In this document: piece after piece, positions 25,355 to 33,922 of the stretch | Numbering within the stretch: the first letter of the stretch is position 1 | Layout of the letters: each line of letters starts with the position of its first letter | Origin: Hymenobacter translucens | GTDB lineage: Bacteria > Bacteroidota > Bacteroidia > Cytophagales > Hymenobacteraceae | Length of the DNA stretch: 64,000 nucleotides | NCBI RefSeq assembly: GCF_020685205.1 | Contig: NZ_JAJERB010000003.1 | Location: 652,893 to 716,892 of the forward strand | Reading direction: 5' to 3' | Translations under genes and position numbers: made by a program | The notes under the pieces: generated by a model | What the model was told of the DNA's origin: nothing | Databases searched by the model: none | The model's input: the letters and a program-made list of their open reading frames with translations, nothing else

Positions 25355-27235
25355 GTGGAACGCCCCGCCCCTACCCCCGAACAAGTTTCCCCCGACGCGC
25401 TGCTGGTGGAAGTCGCCTGGGAAGTCTGCAACCAGGTGGGCGGCATCTACACCGTCATTCGCTCCAAGGTGCCGGCCACGGTGCAGGGCTGGGACGACCG
25501 GTACTGCCTGCTGGGCCCCTACTTTGCCCACCAGGCCCAGAGCGAGTTTGAGGGCCTCTCCGACGCCGAGCTGGACCGGGCCACCGACCCGTTTGCCGCC
25601 GCCGTGCGCCGGATGCGCGCCCAGGGCTACGACGTGTGCCTCGGCCACTGGATTGTAACCGGCAACCCCCGGGTTGTGCTCATCAATCCTTTCCAGGCAT
25701 ACGACCGGCTGCCTCAGATAAAAGCCGACCTCTGGCAGCACCACGGCATTCCCACCCCCGACCACGACGACCTGCTGCATCAGGTGGAAGCCTTCGGGCT
25801 GCTGGCCAAGCTGTTTATTCAGACTCTCGCAGCCGAAAAAGCGGCGGGGCAGGCCGTAGTGGCCCACTTTCACGAGTGGATGACCGGCGTAGCCATTCCG
25901 GACCTGCGTCGGGAGCAGGTGCCGGTCCACATCGTCTTTACCACCCACGCCACCCTGCTGGGCCGCTACCTGGCCATGAACGACGCGGCCTTCTACGAGC
26001 ACCTGATGCTGGTGGACTGGATGGCCGAGGCCCGGCACTTCAACATTGAAACGGCCGTGCGGGTAGAGCGGGCCGCCGCTCACGGCGCCCACGTGTTTAC
26101 CACCGTGAGCGAGCTGACGGTGCGGGAGTGCATCTACCTGCTCGACCGGATTCCGGACGCGGTGCTGCCCAACGGCCTCAACATCGAGCGGTTCGTGGCC
26201 CTGCATGAGTTTCAGAACCTGCACAAGCTGTACAAGGACAAGATCAACGAGTTCGTGATGGCGCACTTCTTCCAGAGCTACGCCTTCGACCTCGACAAAA
26301 CGCTGTACCTGTTTACCTCCGGCCGCTACGAGTACCACAACAAGGGCTTCGACCTGACGCTGGAGGCCCTGGCCCGCCTTAACTACCGCATCCAGCAGGC
26401 CGGGCTCGACGGTAACGTAGTGATGTTCTTTATCACCAAGCGGCCCTTTCACAGCATCAACCCCGAGGTGTTGCAAAGCCGGGCCGTGCTCGACGAGGTG
26501 CAGGACACCTGCCGGGCCATCGAGCGGCAGGTGGGCGAAAGGCTGTTCTACGCCGCCGCCGCTTCCACCGACCACCGCCTGCCCAACCTGGCCGACATGG
26601 TGGACGACTACTGGAAGCTGCGCTACCGCCGCACCCTGCAAAGCTGGAAAACCACCCGCCTGCCCCCGGTCATCACCCACAACCTGGTCGACGACCAAAA
26701 CGACGACATCCTCAACTTCCTGCGCCGGGCCAACCTGGTAAATAACCAGCACGACCGGGTGAAAATCGTCTACCACCCCGACTTCGTGTCGCCCACCTCG
26801 CCCCTGTTCGGCATGGAGTACGGGCAGTTTGTACGGGGCTGCCACCTGGGCATTTTCCCGAGCTACTACGAGCCCTGGGGCTACACCCCGCTTGAGTGCG
26901 TGGCCCGGGGCGTGCCGGCCATCACCTCCGACCTGTCGGGCTTCGGCGACTACGTCCTCCAGACCATGCCCGACCACGAGGACAAGGGCATCTTCGTGGT
27001 AAACCGCCTGGAGAAAAGCTTCGACGAAGCGGCCGAGGAGCTGACGGATATGCTCTGGAAATTTGTACAGCTCAACCGTAGGGAGCGAATCACGCAGCGC
27101 AACCAGGTGGAAAGCTCCGCCGAGCTGTTCGACTGGAAAAACCTGCGGCAACACTACGACCGGGCCTACGAGCTGGCCCTGGAGCGGGGCGGAAGCACAA
27201 CGGCAAATACCTACGTACTTACCTCTGAAATTTAG
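25355..27235 (+). CDS. glycogen synthase, eukaryotic type (GT3)
   Basis: A 626-residue glycosyltransferase of family GT3, the UDP-glucose glycogen synthase type found in eukaryotes and many Bacteroidota, rather than GT5 GlgA. VEVAWEVCNQVGGIYTVIRS at the start is the donor-site signature, and FPSYYEPWGYTPLECVARG the C-terminal catalytic Glu motif. It extends alpha-1,4-glucan in the cytoplasm. A GTG at 25355, placed 25 bases after a TATCTTTC box (25323-25330), is the probable start; ATGs further upstream would put the box inside the gene. No other glycogen gene is in the window. Confidence 0.9.
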   Translation: MERPAPTPEQVSPDALLVEVAWEVCNQVGGIYTVIRSKVPATVQGWDDRYCLLGPYFAHQAQSEFEGLSDAELDRATDPFAAAVRRMRAQGYDVCLGHWIVTGNPRVVLINPFQAYDRLPQIKADLWQHHGIPTPDHDDLLHQVEAFGLLAKLFIQTLAAEKAAGQAVVAHFHEWMTGVAIPDLRREQVPVHIVFTTHATLLGRYLAMNDAAFYEHLMLVDWMAEARHFNIETAVRVERAAAHGAHVFTTVSELTVRECIYLLDRIPDAVLPNGLNIERFVALHEFQNLHKLYKDKINEFVMAHFFQSYAFDLDKTLYLFTSGRYEYHNKGFDLTLEALARLNYRIQQAGLDGNVVMFFITKRPFHSINPEVLQSRAVLDEVQDTCRAIERQVGERLFYAAAASTDHRLPNLADMVDDYWKLRYRRTLQSWKTTRLPPVITHNLVDDQNDDILNFLRRANLVNNQHDRVKIVYHPDFVSPTSPLFGMEYGQFVRGCHLGIFPSYYEPWGYTPLECVARGVPAITSDLSGFGDYVLQTMPDHEDKGIFVVNRLEKSFDEAAEELTDMLWKFVQLNRRERITQRNQVESSAELFDWKNLRQHYDRAYELALERGGSTTANTYVLTSEI

Positions 27236-27297
27236 GATATTTCATGGGATAGGGACTGCTTCACGGTTTCTTACTTTTACCCCCTGATCTTTTTCCC

Positions 27298-28122
27298 GTG
27301 CGGCGTCTTCCACTTTTGCTTTTCCTGCTTCCCCTGCTGGGCTTTCCGGCCGGGGCGCACGAGTTCTGGCTGCTGCCGACCCGGTTCTACCTCACGCCCG
27401 GCGACAAAATCAACCTGCGCGTTTTCGTGGGCGAAAATTTCATGGGTGAGCGGTGGACCGGCAAAAGCAGCCGCCTGACCCGGTTTGTGCACTATGCTGC
27501 CACCGACACCGTCGATATGACCACCGCTGCCACCCGCGACGACACCCTGCGCACCGACGTGGAGTTCCGGGAGGCGGGCACCCACCTCGTTTCGTTTGCC
27601 ACCAACAACAGCTTTATTGAGCTCGACGGCGCCAAGTTCACGGCTTACCTGCGCGAAGAAGGCCTCGACCAGGTCCTGGCTCAGCGGCAGCAGCGGGGTG
27701 AGGCCGATAAGCCCGCGCGGGAGCTGTACCGCCGCTGCGCCAAAACGCTGGTGCAGGTCGGCCGCAGCCAGCCCTCTGACCAGGTCTTTGCCTGCGTGGC
27801 GGGGCTGCCCCTGGAGCTGGTCCCCGAGCAAAATCCCTACGCCCTAAAGCCGGGCAGCGCGCTTACCGTGCGCCTGCTCACCGACGGGCAGCCGCTGGCC
27901 GGGGCGCTGGTGCAGGTGTGGCAGCGCAGCCCGGGAAAGAAAACAAAAATATTCAAGCTCCACACTAACCAAAACGGCCGAGTGTTGTTTCGTCTTTCCC
28001 AGCCTGGCACCTACATGGTCAGCAGCGTGCGTATGAGCCCCGCCTCTGACCGCCAACAGGCTGACTGGCAAAGCACTTGGAGTACGTTTACTTTCGCGTT
28101 CGCGGGAACTGCCGGTCATTGA
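27298..28122 (+). CDS. secreted DUF4198-like protein
   Basis: A 274-residue protein with a signal peptide (cleaved near PAGA) followed at once by HEFWLLPTRFYLTPGDKI, the characteristic DUF4198 N-terminus. The rest is beta-rich: an Ig-like LTVRLLTDGQPLAGALVQVW segment and a C-terminal TNQNGRVLFRLSQPGTYMV typical of periplasmic metal-linked NikM/CbiK-like proteins. A role in metal handling is inferred from those relatives only. The start is the GTG at 27298, 62 bases after glycogen synthase. Confidence 0.82.
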   Translation: MRRLPLLLFLLPLLGFPAGAHEFWLLPTRFYLTPGDKINLRVFVGENFMGERWTGKSSRLTRFVHYAATDTVDMTTAATRDDTLRTDVEFREAGTHLVSFATNNSFIELDGAKFTAYLREEGLDQVLAQRQQRGEADKPARELYRRCAKTLVQVGRSQPSDQVFACVAGLPLELVPEQNPYALKPGSALTVRLLTDGQPLAGALVQVWQRSPGKKTKIFKLHTNQNGRVLFRLSQPGTYMVSSVRMSPASDRQQADWQSTWSTFTFAFAGTAGH

Positions 28123-28188
28123 GCAGCCGGAGCATTCACCAAAAAGCCTGGGCTTGCCGGTGTCTTACAACTCAATATTTTTTTTCAC

Positions 28189-28196
28189 TACCTTCG
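28189..28196 (+). promoter_or_regulatory. candidate -7 box for STAS gene
   Basis: TACCTTCG, one base off TAnnTTTG, 31 bases before the ATG at 28228. Confidence 0.5.
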
Positions 28197-28227
28197 CAAC
28201 TCTCTTAAAACCCGAACCCTCGCCGGT

Positions 28228-28602
28228 ATGAAGTACTCGATTGATAAAAAGGAAACGTACACGATAATCACGATTGACGAAAAGAAGCTGGACACTACGG
28301 TTGCGCCTGATCTGAAATCGGAATTCGTGAAGCTGAATGCCGAAGGCATCAACAACCTGATCCTGGATTTGACCAACGTTAAATACACGGATTCCTCCGG
28401 CCTCAGTTCGATCCTGATTGCCAACCGCCTGTGCAATTCCACCGGTGGATTGCTCGTGCTGACCGGCCTGCAGGACCACGTACTCAAGCTCATCACCATC
28501 AGCAAGCTCGAGTCGGTGCTGCACATTCTGCCCACCGTGGAAGAAGGCATCGACCGGATTTTTCTGCACGCCATCGAGCGTGATCTGACCAATAAGGCTT
28601 AG
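28228..28602 (+). CDS. STAS-domain protein, anti-sigma factor antagonist-like
   Basis: A 124-residue protein comprising a single STAS domain (SpoIIAA-like). The conserved phosphorylatable serine region is LDLTNVKYTDSSGLSSILIA; the serine after TDS is the usual phosphorylation site. Such proteins bind anti-sigma factors and switch partners, but no kinase or sigma factor gene is adjacent. It is followed by a terminator-like hairpin. Confidence 0.9.
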   Translation: MKYSIDKKETYTIITIDEKKLDTTVAPDLKSEFVKLNAEGINNLILDLTNVKYTDSSGLSSILIANRLCNSTGGLLVLTGLQDHVLKLITISKLESVLHILPTVEEGIDRIFLHAIERDLTNKA

Positions 28603-28618
28603 CTTTTCGTAAGCCGTT

Positions 28619-28676
28619 AGCTGTTGGCTGTTAGCTGTTGGTTTTGATGCTGACGGCCGACAGCCAACAGCTTTTT
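28619..28676. terminator. bidirectional-type hairpin after STAS gene
   Basis: AGCTGTTGGCTGT (28619-28631) and ACAGCCAACAGCT (28660-28672) pair perfectly over 13 bases. Five Ts follow, so termination of the STAS gene is likely. The TTAGCTGTTGG words recur in other intergenic tracts of the window. Confidence 0.75.
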
Positions 28677-28733
28677 CGTTTCCGGTACTTCCATTTTTTA
28701 ACGGGCTGACTACGGGCGGCCCGAAGCATTTGC

Positions 28734-29660
28734 TTGGAATTTGAGCTGAAAATCCTGGGTAGCGCGTCGGCCACGCCCTTCATGAACCGGCACCACACGG
28801 CGCAGGTACTGACCGTGGGCAACATGCAGTACCTCATCGACTGTGGCGAAGACACGCAGAGCCGCCTGATCGAGCACAAGGTGCGCCACCAGCGAATCGG
28901 CACTATCTTTATTTCCCACCTGCACGGGGACCATTTCTTCGGGCTGTTCGGGCTGCTTTCCTCCATGCACCTGCAGGGCCGCACCGAGCCGGTGCGCCTT
29001 TACGGCCCCGCCGGCCTCGACGAGGTGCTCACCACCCAGTTCCGGCACTCCTACACCCAGCTGTCCTTCGATCTGGAGTTTATCCTGGTTGATACCAGCC
29101 GGCACCAGCAGGTGTATGAGGACCGCCACATCACGGTGCACAGCTTGCCCATGCGGCACCGGATTCCGTGCTGCGGCTACCTGTTCCGCGAAAAGCCCAA
29201 GCGCCGCCACCTCATCAAGGACCGCCTGCCCGCCGGCCTGTCCCCGGCCCAGCTCAGCCTGCTTTCCCAGGGCGAAGACGTGCCCGCCACCGCCGAACGG
29301 CCCCGGCTGCTGAACGCCGACGTGACGGCCGAGCCCAGCCGCTCGCGCAGCTACGCTTACTGCTCCGACACGCTTTTCACGCCCGAAAATGCCGACCTGG
29401 TGCGGGGCGTGGATTTGCTTTACCACGAAAGCACCTTCCTGCACGAGATGCTGGAGCGGGCCACCATCACCCACCACTCCACCGCCCGGCAGGCCGGGGA
29501 GTTTGCCCGCCTGGCCGGCGCAAGCCGCCTGCTCATCGGCCACTTCTCGTCCCGCTACCGCGACCTGACGCCCCTGCTGCGCGAGGCTCAGCAGGAATTT
29601 GAGGCCACCGAGCTGGGCGTGGAAGGCAAGACGGTGCGCGTACCCGAGGTGCGGGACTAG
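28734..29660 (+). CDS. rnz: ribonuclease Z
   Basis: A 308-residue metallo-beta-lactamase-fold nuclease that matures tRNA 3' ends. The zinc motif SHLHGDHFFGLFGLL places His62, His64, Asp66 and His67 at the metal site; the Asp and His of later motifs are in YCSDTLFT and IGHFSSRY. Length is typical of bacterial RNase Z. The N-terminus FELKILGSASATPFMNR fits the family, so a TTG start at 28734 is needed. Confidence 0.95.
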   Translation: MEFELKILGSASATPFMNRHHTAQVLTVGNMQYLIDCGEDTQSRLIEHKVRHQRIGTIFISHLHGDHFFGLFGLLSSMHLQGRTEPVRLYGPAGLDEVLTTQFRHSYTQLSFDLEFILVDTSRHQQVYEDRHITVHSLPMRHRIPCCGYLFREKPKRRHLIKDRLPAGLSPAQLSLLSQGEDVPATAERPRLLNADVTAEPSRSRSYAYCSDTLFTPENADLVRGVDLLYHESTFLHEMLERATITHHSTARQAGEFARLAGASRLLIGHFSSRYRDLTPLLREAQQEFEATELGVEGKTVRVPEVRD

Positions 29661-29714
29661 GCGCAGCAGGTACTGTACTACCGGCGACGTAGCGCGAAAC
29701 CCGGCGCCACTGCG

Positions 29715-29722
29715 TAGGTTTG
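29715..29722 (+). promoter_or_regulatory. -7 box for queuosine-precursor transporter gene
   Basis: TAGGTTTG matches the TAnnTTTG consensus exactly, 33 bases before the GTG at 29756. It also argues against an upstream TTG start at 29720. Confidence 0.65.
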
Positions 29723-29755
29723 TACTGCCGGACCCGGCCTAATTCTGCGTTGCCC

Positions 29756-30502
29756 GTGAAAACCTTTGCTCAGAAGAAGACCCAGCTCTATCTGGTGCTC
29801 AGCGGCATCTTCCTTGTAAATGCCCTGCTGGCGGAAATCATCGGCGTGAAGATCTTCTCCGTCGAGAAAAGCTTTGGCCTGACCGGCGACCTGACCGCGG
29901 GCGTGCTCATCTGGCCCGTCGTGTTTATCACCACCGACGTCATCAACGAGTATTTCGGCCGGGCCGGGGTGCTGCGCATCAGCTTTCTGACCGTGGCGCT
30001 GATTGCCTACGCCTTCCTGGTGATTTACGGCACCACCAAGCTGGTGCCGGCCGACTTCTGGCTCGACATCAACAAGACTGATGCCCAGGGCCGCCCGTTC
30101 GACATTGAGTTTGCCTACCAGAGCATCTTCCGTCAGGGCCTGGGCATCATCCTGGGCTCCATCAGCGCCTTTCTGATCGGGCAGGTGCTCGACGCCACCG
30201 TGTTTCAGCTCTTGCGCCGCCTTACCAACAGCCGCATGATCTGGCTGCGGGCCACCGGTTCCACCCTGGTCTCCCAGCTGGTCGATTCGTTCGTAGTGCT
30301 GTTCGTGGCCTTTTATGTATTCGGCAACTGGTCGTTTGAGCAGGTGCTGCGGGTAGCCAACTTCAACTACTGGTACAAGTTCGCCGCCGCCATTCTGCTG
30401 ACGCCCGTCCTCTACCTCGCCCACTACCTCATCGACCGATACCTGGGCCGGGACGAGTCGGTGGAGCTGCAGCAGGAAGCCGTAGCCGACGTGAGCGTTT
30501 GA
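29756..30502 (+). CDS. yhhQ: queuosine precursor transporter, YhhQ/VUT family
   Basis: A 248-residue inner-membrane protein with about six TM segments. GVKIFSVEKSFGLTGDLTAG followed by ITTDVINEYFGR is the family signature, and the C-terminal half has RATGSTLVSQLVDSFVVL. It imports preQ0/preQ1, precursors of the tRNA wobble base queuosine. The GTG start at 29756 is backed by the -7 box. It neighbours RNase Z and TrpS, both tRNA-related. Confidence 0.93.
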   Translation: MKTFAQKKTQLYLVLSGIFLVNALLAEIIGVKIFSVEKSFGLTGDLTAGVLIWPVVFITTDVINEYFGRAGVLRISFLTVALIAYAFLVIYGTTKLVPADFWLDINKTDAQGRPFDIEFAYQSIFRQGLGIILGSISAFLIGQVLDATVFQLLRRLTNSRMIWLRATGSTLVSQLVDSFVVLFVAFYVFGNWSFEQVLRVANFNYWYKFAAAILLTPVLYLAHYLIDRYLGRDESVELQQEAVADVSV

Positions 30503-30522
30503 AAAAGCTGCAAGCTTTTTTC
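30502..30522 (+). terminator. short hairpin with T run after yhhQ
   Basis: AAAAAGCT (30502-30509) pairs with AGCTTTTT (30513-30520), then two more Ts. It overlaps the stop codon by one base. A run of GCTTGCAGCTTGAGGCT-like words continues to about 30585. Confidence 0.6.
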
Positions 30523-30594
30523 GTGTTTAATTGATCTTTTCATTAGGTCTGAGCTGCTTGCAGCTTGAGGCTCGTAGCTTGAAGCTAACTTCCC

Positions 30595-31572
30595 ATGTCC
30601 CGTATCCTCACTGGTATCCAGAGCACCGGCCGGCCCCACCTGGGCAACCTGCTCGGCGCCATCCTGCCCGCCATCGAGTTGTCGAAAAGCGCCCAGAACG
30701 ACTCGCTTTACTTTATTGCCGACCTGCACTCCCTGACTACGGTGCGCGACGCGGAACTGCTGCGGGCCAATACCTACGCCGTGGCCGCCGCGTGGCTGGC
30801 CTGCGGGTTCGACACCGAGAAGAACCTGTTCTACCGCCAGTCCGACGTGCCCCAGGTCACCGAGCTGACGTGGTACCTGAGCTGCTTTACGCCCTATCCG
30901 ATGCTGGCCAACGCCCACTCGTTCAAGGACAAGAGCGACCGGCTTTCCGACGTCAACGCGGGCCTGTTCACCTACCCCGTCCTGATGGCGGCCGACATCC
31001 TGCTCTACGACGCGGAGATTGTGCCCGTGGGCAAAGACCAGATCCAGCACCTCGAAATTGCCCGCGATATTGCCTCAGCCTTCAACAGCCGCTACGGCGA
31101 TACGCTGGTGCTGCCCCAGGCCCGCGTCGACGAGCAGCTGATGACTATTCCCGGCCTCGACGGGCAGAAGATGAGCAAGAGCTACGGCAATATCATCGAC
31201 ATCTTCGCCCCGGAGAAGGACCTGCTCAAGGCCGTAAAAAGCATCATCTCCGACAGCACCCCGCTGGAAATACCCAAGAACCCCGACGCGGACGTCACCT
31301 TCAAGCTCTACTCCCTGCTGGCTTCCCCGGCCGAAACCGGGCAGATGCGCCAGAACTACCTGGCCGGGGGCTACGGCTATGGCCACGCTAAAAAGGAGCT
31401 GTACGAGCTGATTCTGCGCCGCTTCGCCACTGAGCGGGAGCAGTTCAGTTTCTACATGAACAACCTGCCCGAGCTGGACGCCCGCCTCGCCGAAGGCGCC
31501 CGCCGCGCCCAGGCCTACGGCGCTGACGTGCTGGCCCGCGTCCGGGAGAAGGTTGGGTACGGCCGACGATAA
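30595..31572 (+). CDS. trpS: tryptophanyl-tRNA synthetase
   Basis: A 325-residue class I aminoacyl-tRNA synthetase that charges tRNA(Trp). The N-terminal GIQSTGRPHLGNLLGA holds the HIGH-type motif, and GQKMSKSYGNIIDIF the KMSKS loop. Length matches bacterial TrpS. The ATG at 30595 gives the conserved start RILTGIQSTG. It stands alone, followed by a strong hairpin at 31655-31689. Confidence 0.97.
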   Translation: MSRILTGIQSTGRPHLGNLLGAILPAIELSKSAQNDSLYFIADLHSLTTVRDAELLRANTYAVAAAWLACGFDTEKNLFYRQSDVPQVTELTWYLSCFTPYPMLANAHSFKDKSDRLSDVNAGLFTYPVLMAADILLYDAEIVPVGKDQIQHLEIARDIASAFNSRYGDTLVLPQARVDEQLMTIPGLDGQKMSKSYGNIIDIFAPEKDLLKAVKSIISDSTPLEIPKNPDADVTFKLYSLLASPAETGQMRQNYLAGGYGYGHAKKELYELILRRFATEREQFSFYMNNLPELDARLAEGARRAQAYGADVLARVREKVGYGRR

Positions 31573-31654
31573 GGAAATAGGCTGATGGGCTAACAGTCAG
31601 GGCCAGCCGGTCAGGCCACCCGTCCTGAACGGTAAGCAAAGCAGTTGGCTATAA

Positions 31655-31689
31655 AAAAAGCCCCGGCGTAGGCTATGCCGGGGCTTTTT
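31655..31689. terminator. bidirectional terminator between trpS and hypothetical gene
   Basis: A 13-base stem (31655-31667 with 31677-31689; GCCCCGGC core) is flanked by A and T runs. It lies between two convergent genes and fits both directions. Confidence 0.9.
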
Positions 31690-31766
31690 CTTTTTCTAAC
31701 GGCCAGCGTGATTCGCAGGCAGATGCTTTCACCAGGACCCTATCATGAGCCCATCAGGCCACCAGA

Positions 31767-32615
31767 TTACTCCACCTGGTTTTGCTGGCTGTAGAAGCTG
31801 AAGCCCACTTTGCTGGCCCGGCTGACCTGCTGATTCTCGATTTTCTGCTTGACGCTGATTTTCTGGATTTCCTTGAGTGGGGGCGCAATCAGGTCATTGT
31901 TGACGGCGGCAATCATGGCACTTTCCACGAACAGCTTCAGCGCGTCGGGCGTCACGTAGTTGTCGGCCATGTCGTGGTCGGGCAGTTCGAGCTGCTGCAC
32001 GCCTTCGATGTAGAAGTGGTTGTCGATGTTGATCAGCAGGCGGCCCACCAGGTAGCCCGGGTCGTTGAGGCGCTGGTACTTGATGGAGTCGGCCATGAAG
32101 TTGTAGGCCATGATGTGGCCGAAGAACCGGCGCCGGAAGTCGGCTTCCACGTAGGGCGTGGACATGGGCCCGTAGTCGTCGGGGAAGGTGACGATGTTGG
32201 AGTGCATCACGAATACGAGCAGGTCGCCGCTGAAGCGGATGTGAAACTCCATCTCGTTTACGGAGCGGTACTCCACCACCACGTTGGCATCCTGGGGCGT
32301 GATGCGGCGGCTGAGCTCCAGGGACAGGTCCATTGACACCTGCTTGAGCAGCTCAAAGGCCGCGCTGGTATTGCGGAAGATAGCCTGCTTGGCCGTCGAC
32401 TTCTGCATCAGCCCCTCGTAGATCATGGTCAGCCGCTCCACCACCGCTACGGCATCATCGTTGGCAGCGGCGGCGGTCTGCGGGCCGGGAGCCGGGGCAG
32501 GCTCGCCCGTCGTATCTACTGGCGGGCGGGGAGCGGCTACTGGTTCCGGGGTGGGCGTGGGAGCCGTTTCGGGAGTTTTTTGGGGAGCAGGTGGGGCCGT
32601 TTTCTTCTTAGCCAT
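31767..32615 (-). CDS. conserved-looking hypothetical protein with Pro-rich N-terminus
   Basis: A 282-residue protein starting at the ATG at 32615. The first ~60 residues are Pro/Ala/Thr-rich and start with MAKKK; the rest is well folded in appearance, with VVEYRSVNEMEFHIRFSGD, FFGHIMAYNFMADSIKYQ and YLVGRLLINIDNHFYIEG. I do not recognise the family; the segment order suggests a phylum-specific cytoplasmic protein. A minus-strand CACCTTTG box (32647-32654) lies 31 bases upstream. Confidence 0.75.
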   Translation of the reverse strand: MAKKKTAPPAPQKTPETAPTPTPEPVAAPRPPVDTTGEPAPAPGPQTAAAANDDAVAVVERLTMIYEGLMQKSTAKQAIFRNTSAAFELLKQVSMDLSLELSRRITPQDANVVVEYRSVNEMEFHIRFSGDLLVFVMHSNIVTFPDDYGPMSTPYVEADFRRRFFGHIMAYNFMADSIKYQRLNDPGYLVGRLLINIDNHFYIEGVQQLELPDHDMADNYVTPDALKLFVESAMIAAVNNDLIAPPLKEIQKISVKQKIENQQVSRASKVGFSFYSQQNQVE

Positions 32616-32646
32616 CAGATCGGAATGCAGGTAATAGTAGGTCAGG

Positions 32647-32654
32647 CAAAGGTG
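32647..32654 (-). promoter_or_regulatory. candidate -7 box for hypothetical gene
   Basis: Read on the minus strand this is CACCTTTG, one base off consensus, 31 bases before the ATG at 32615. Confidence 0.45.
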
Positions 32655-32707
32655 CGCGACAGGTGCGCTGCCTGACAAGCTACGGCGATGCAGACGGTAA
32701 GTTAGCC

Positions 32708-33901
32708 TTAGGCCTCGTTGGCCTCGTTGGAAGAGGCGGATGGGACCGGCGCTTCCGTGGTGTGCTGCCCGAGCCGCGGCGGCCCCGCCAGGGCGGGCAC
32801 CACCGGCCAGTCCGAGCTGTGAAATGCCACCGTCCGCAGGCCCGGGTAAGGAAAATCCGGCGTGGCGGGCAGCAGCATCGCCTCGGCCCCCGGCTGGCCT
32901 AAGGCCCCGGCAACGCTGCGCACAGCCCCGGCTGGCACGGCCTTTCGCTCCAGCTCCGCCAGCAGCTCCACCCCGCTTACTTCCCCGATGCGGGCCTGCA
33001 GCAGGGCCTCCAGGTCGTTGCGGTGCTGCACCCGCGCGGCATTGGTTTTAAACCGCACTTCCCCAGCCCACTCTGCCCGATCCAATGCCGTGCAGAGCTG
33101 GGCAAACTGCCGATCGGAGCCGACAGCCAGCACCAGCGCCTGCCCGTCGGCGGCGGTGTACACGGTGCCGTAGGGAACGATGCTCGGGTGAGCCGACCCG
33201 AGCGGCTGGGGGTCCCGGCCCGTCACCAGCCAGCTGGCCGCCTGATTGGCCAGCGACGCCAGGGCGCTGCCCAGCAGCGACACCTGCACGTAGGCACCCC
33301 GCCCGGTACGCTCCCGGCGGTACAGCGCGGTCAGCAGTGCTTCCTTGAGCTGATGAGCCGCCAGCAGGTCAACCAAGGCAACAGGCATCTTGAGCGGGGG
33401 CGTGCCGGGCGAACCATTCAGAAACATAAACCCGGCCTCGGCCTGTAGCACAGCATCGTAGCCCGCCCGGGGACTATCGGCGCCGTAGCCGGTGAGGTGG
33501 CCGTAGATCAGACGAGCGTTCAGGGCCGACAGCGCAGCGTAGTCGACACCCAGCTTCTCGGCGTCGCCGGGCTTGTAGCTGGCAACTACTACGTCGGCCC
33601 GGGCCGCCAGCTCGTGGACGGCAGCCAGCCCCGCGGGTGTGGTCAGGTCCAGCACCAGGGACTTCTTGCCCCAGTTGGCCGATGAGAAGTAAGCCGACTG
33701 GTCGGTATCGGCGGGCTCGGCGGCGGTTTTCCAGGTTCGGGTCACGTCGCCGGCCGGGGGCTCCACCTTCAGCACGGTGGCGCCCAGCTCGGCAAAAAAC
33801 TGCCCTACCTGAGGGCCGGCCAGCACGCTGGCCAGCTCCAGCACCAGGAGCCCGGCCATGGGCAACCCGGCGGAGCTTTCCTGATCCGGCGTTGAAGTCA
33901 T
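32708..33901 (-). CDS. class III CoA-transferase (CaiB/BaiF family)
   Basis: A 397-residue protein of the family III acyl-CoA transferases. MAGLLVLELASVLAGPQVGQ and AELGATVLKVEPPAGD match the N-terminal signature, and KMPVALVDLLAAHQ holds the conserved Asp that forms the acyl-enzyme intermediate. TGRGAYVQVSLLGSALA follows. The enzyme moves CoA between organic acids; the acids here are not known. The TerC gene follows on the same strand 21 bases downstream. Confidence 0.9.
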   Translation of the reverse strand: MTSTPDQESSAGLPMAGLLVLELASVLAGPQVGQFFAELGATVLKVEPPAGDVTRTWKTAAEPADTDQSAYFSSANWGKKSLVLDLTTPAGLAAVHELAARADVVVASYKPGDAEKLGVDYAALSALNARLIYGHLTGYGADSPRAGYDAVLQAEAGFMFLNGSPGTPPLKMPVALVDLLAAHQLKEALLTALYRRERTGRGAYVQVSLLGSALASLANQAASWLVTGRDPQPLGSAHPSIVPYGTVYTAADGQALVLAVGSDRQFAQLCTALDRAEWAGEVRFKTNAARVQHRNDLEALLQARIGEVSGVELLAELERKAVPAGAVRSVAGALGQPGAEAMLLPATPDFPYPGLRTVAFHSSDWPVVPALAGPPRLGQHTTEAPVPSASSNEANEA

Positions 33902-33922
33902 AGGAAAAGGGGATAGATAGGG

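Noticed and set aside
27298..28122. DUF4198 protein as part of a nickel/cobalt uptake operon
   Set aside because: No CbiM/NikM-type transporter or metal-enzyme gene is adjacent, so only a weak family inference remains.
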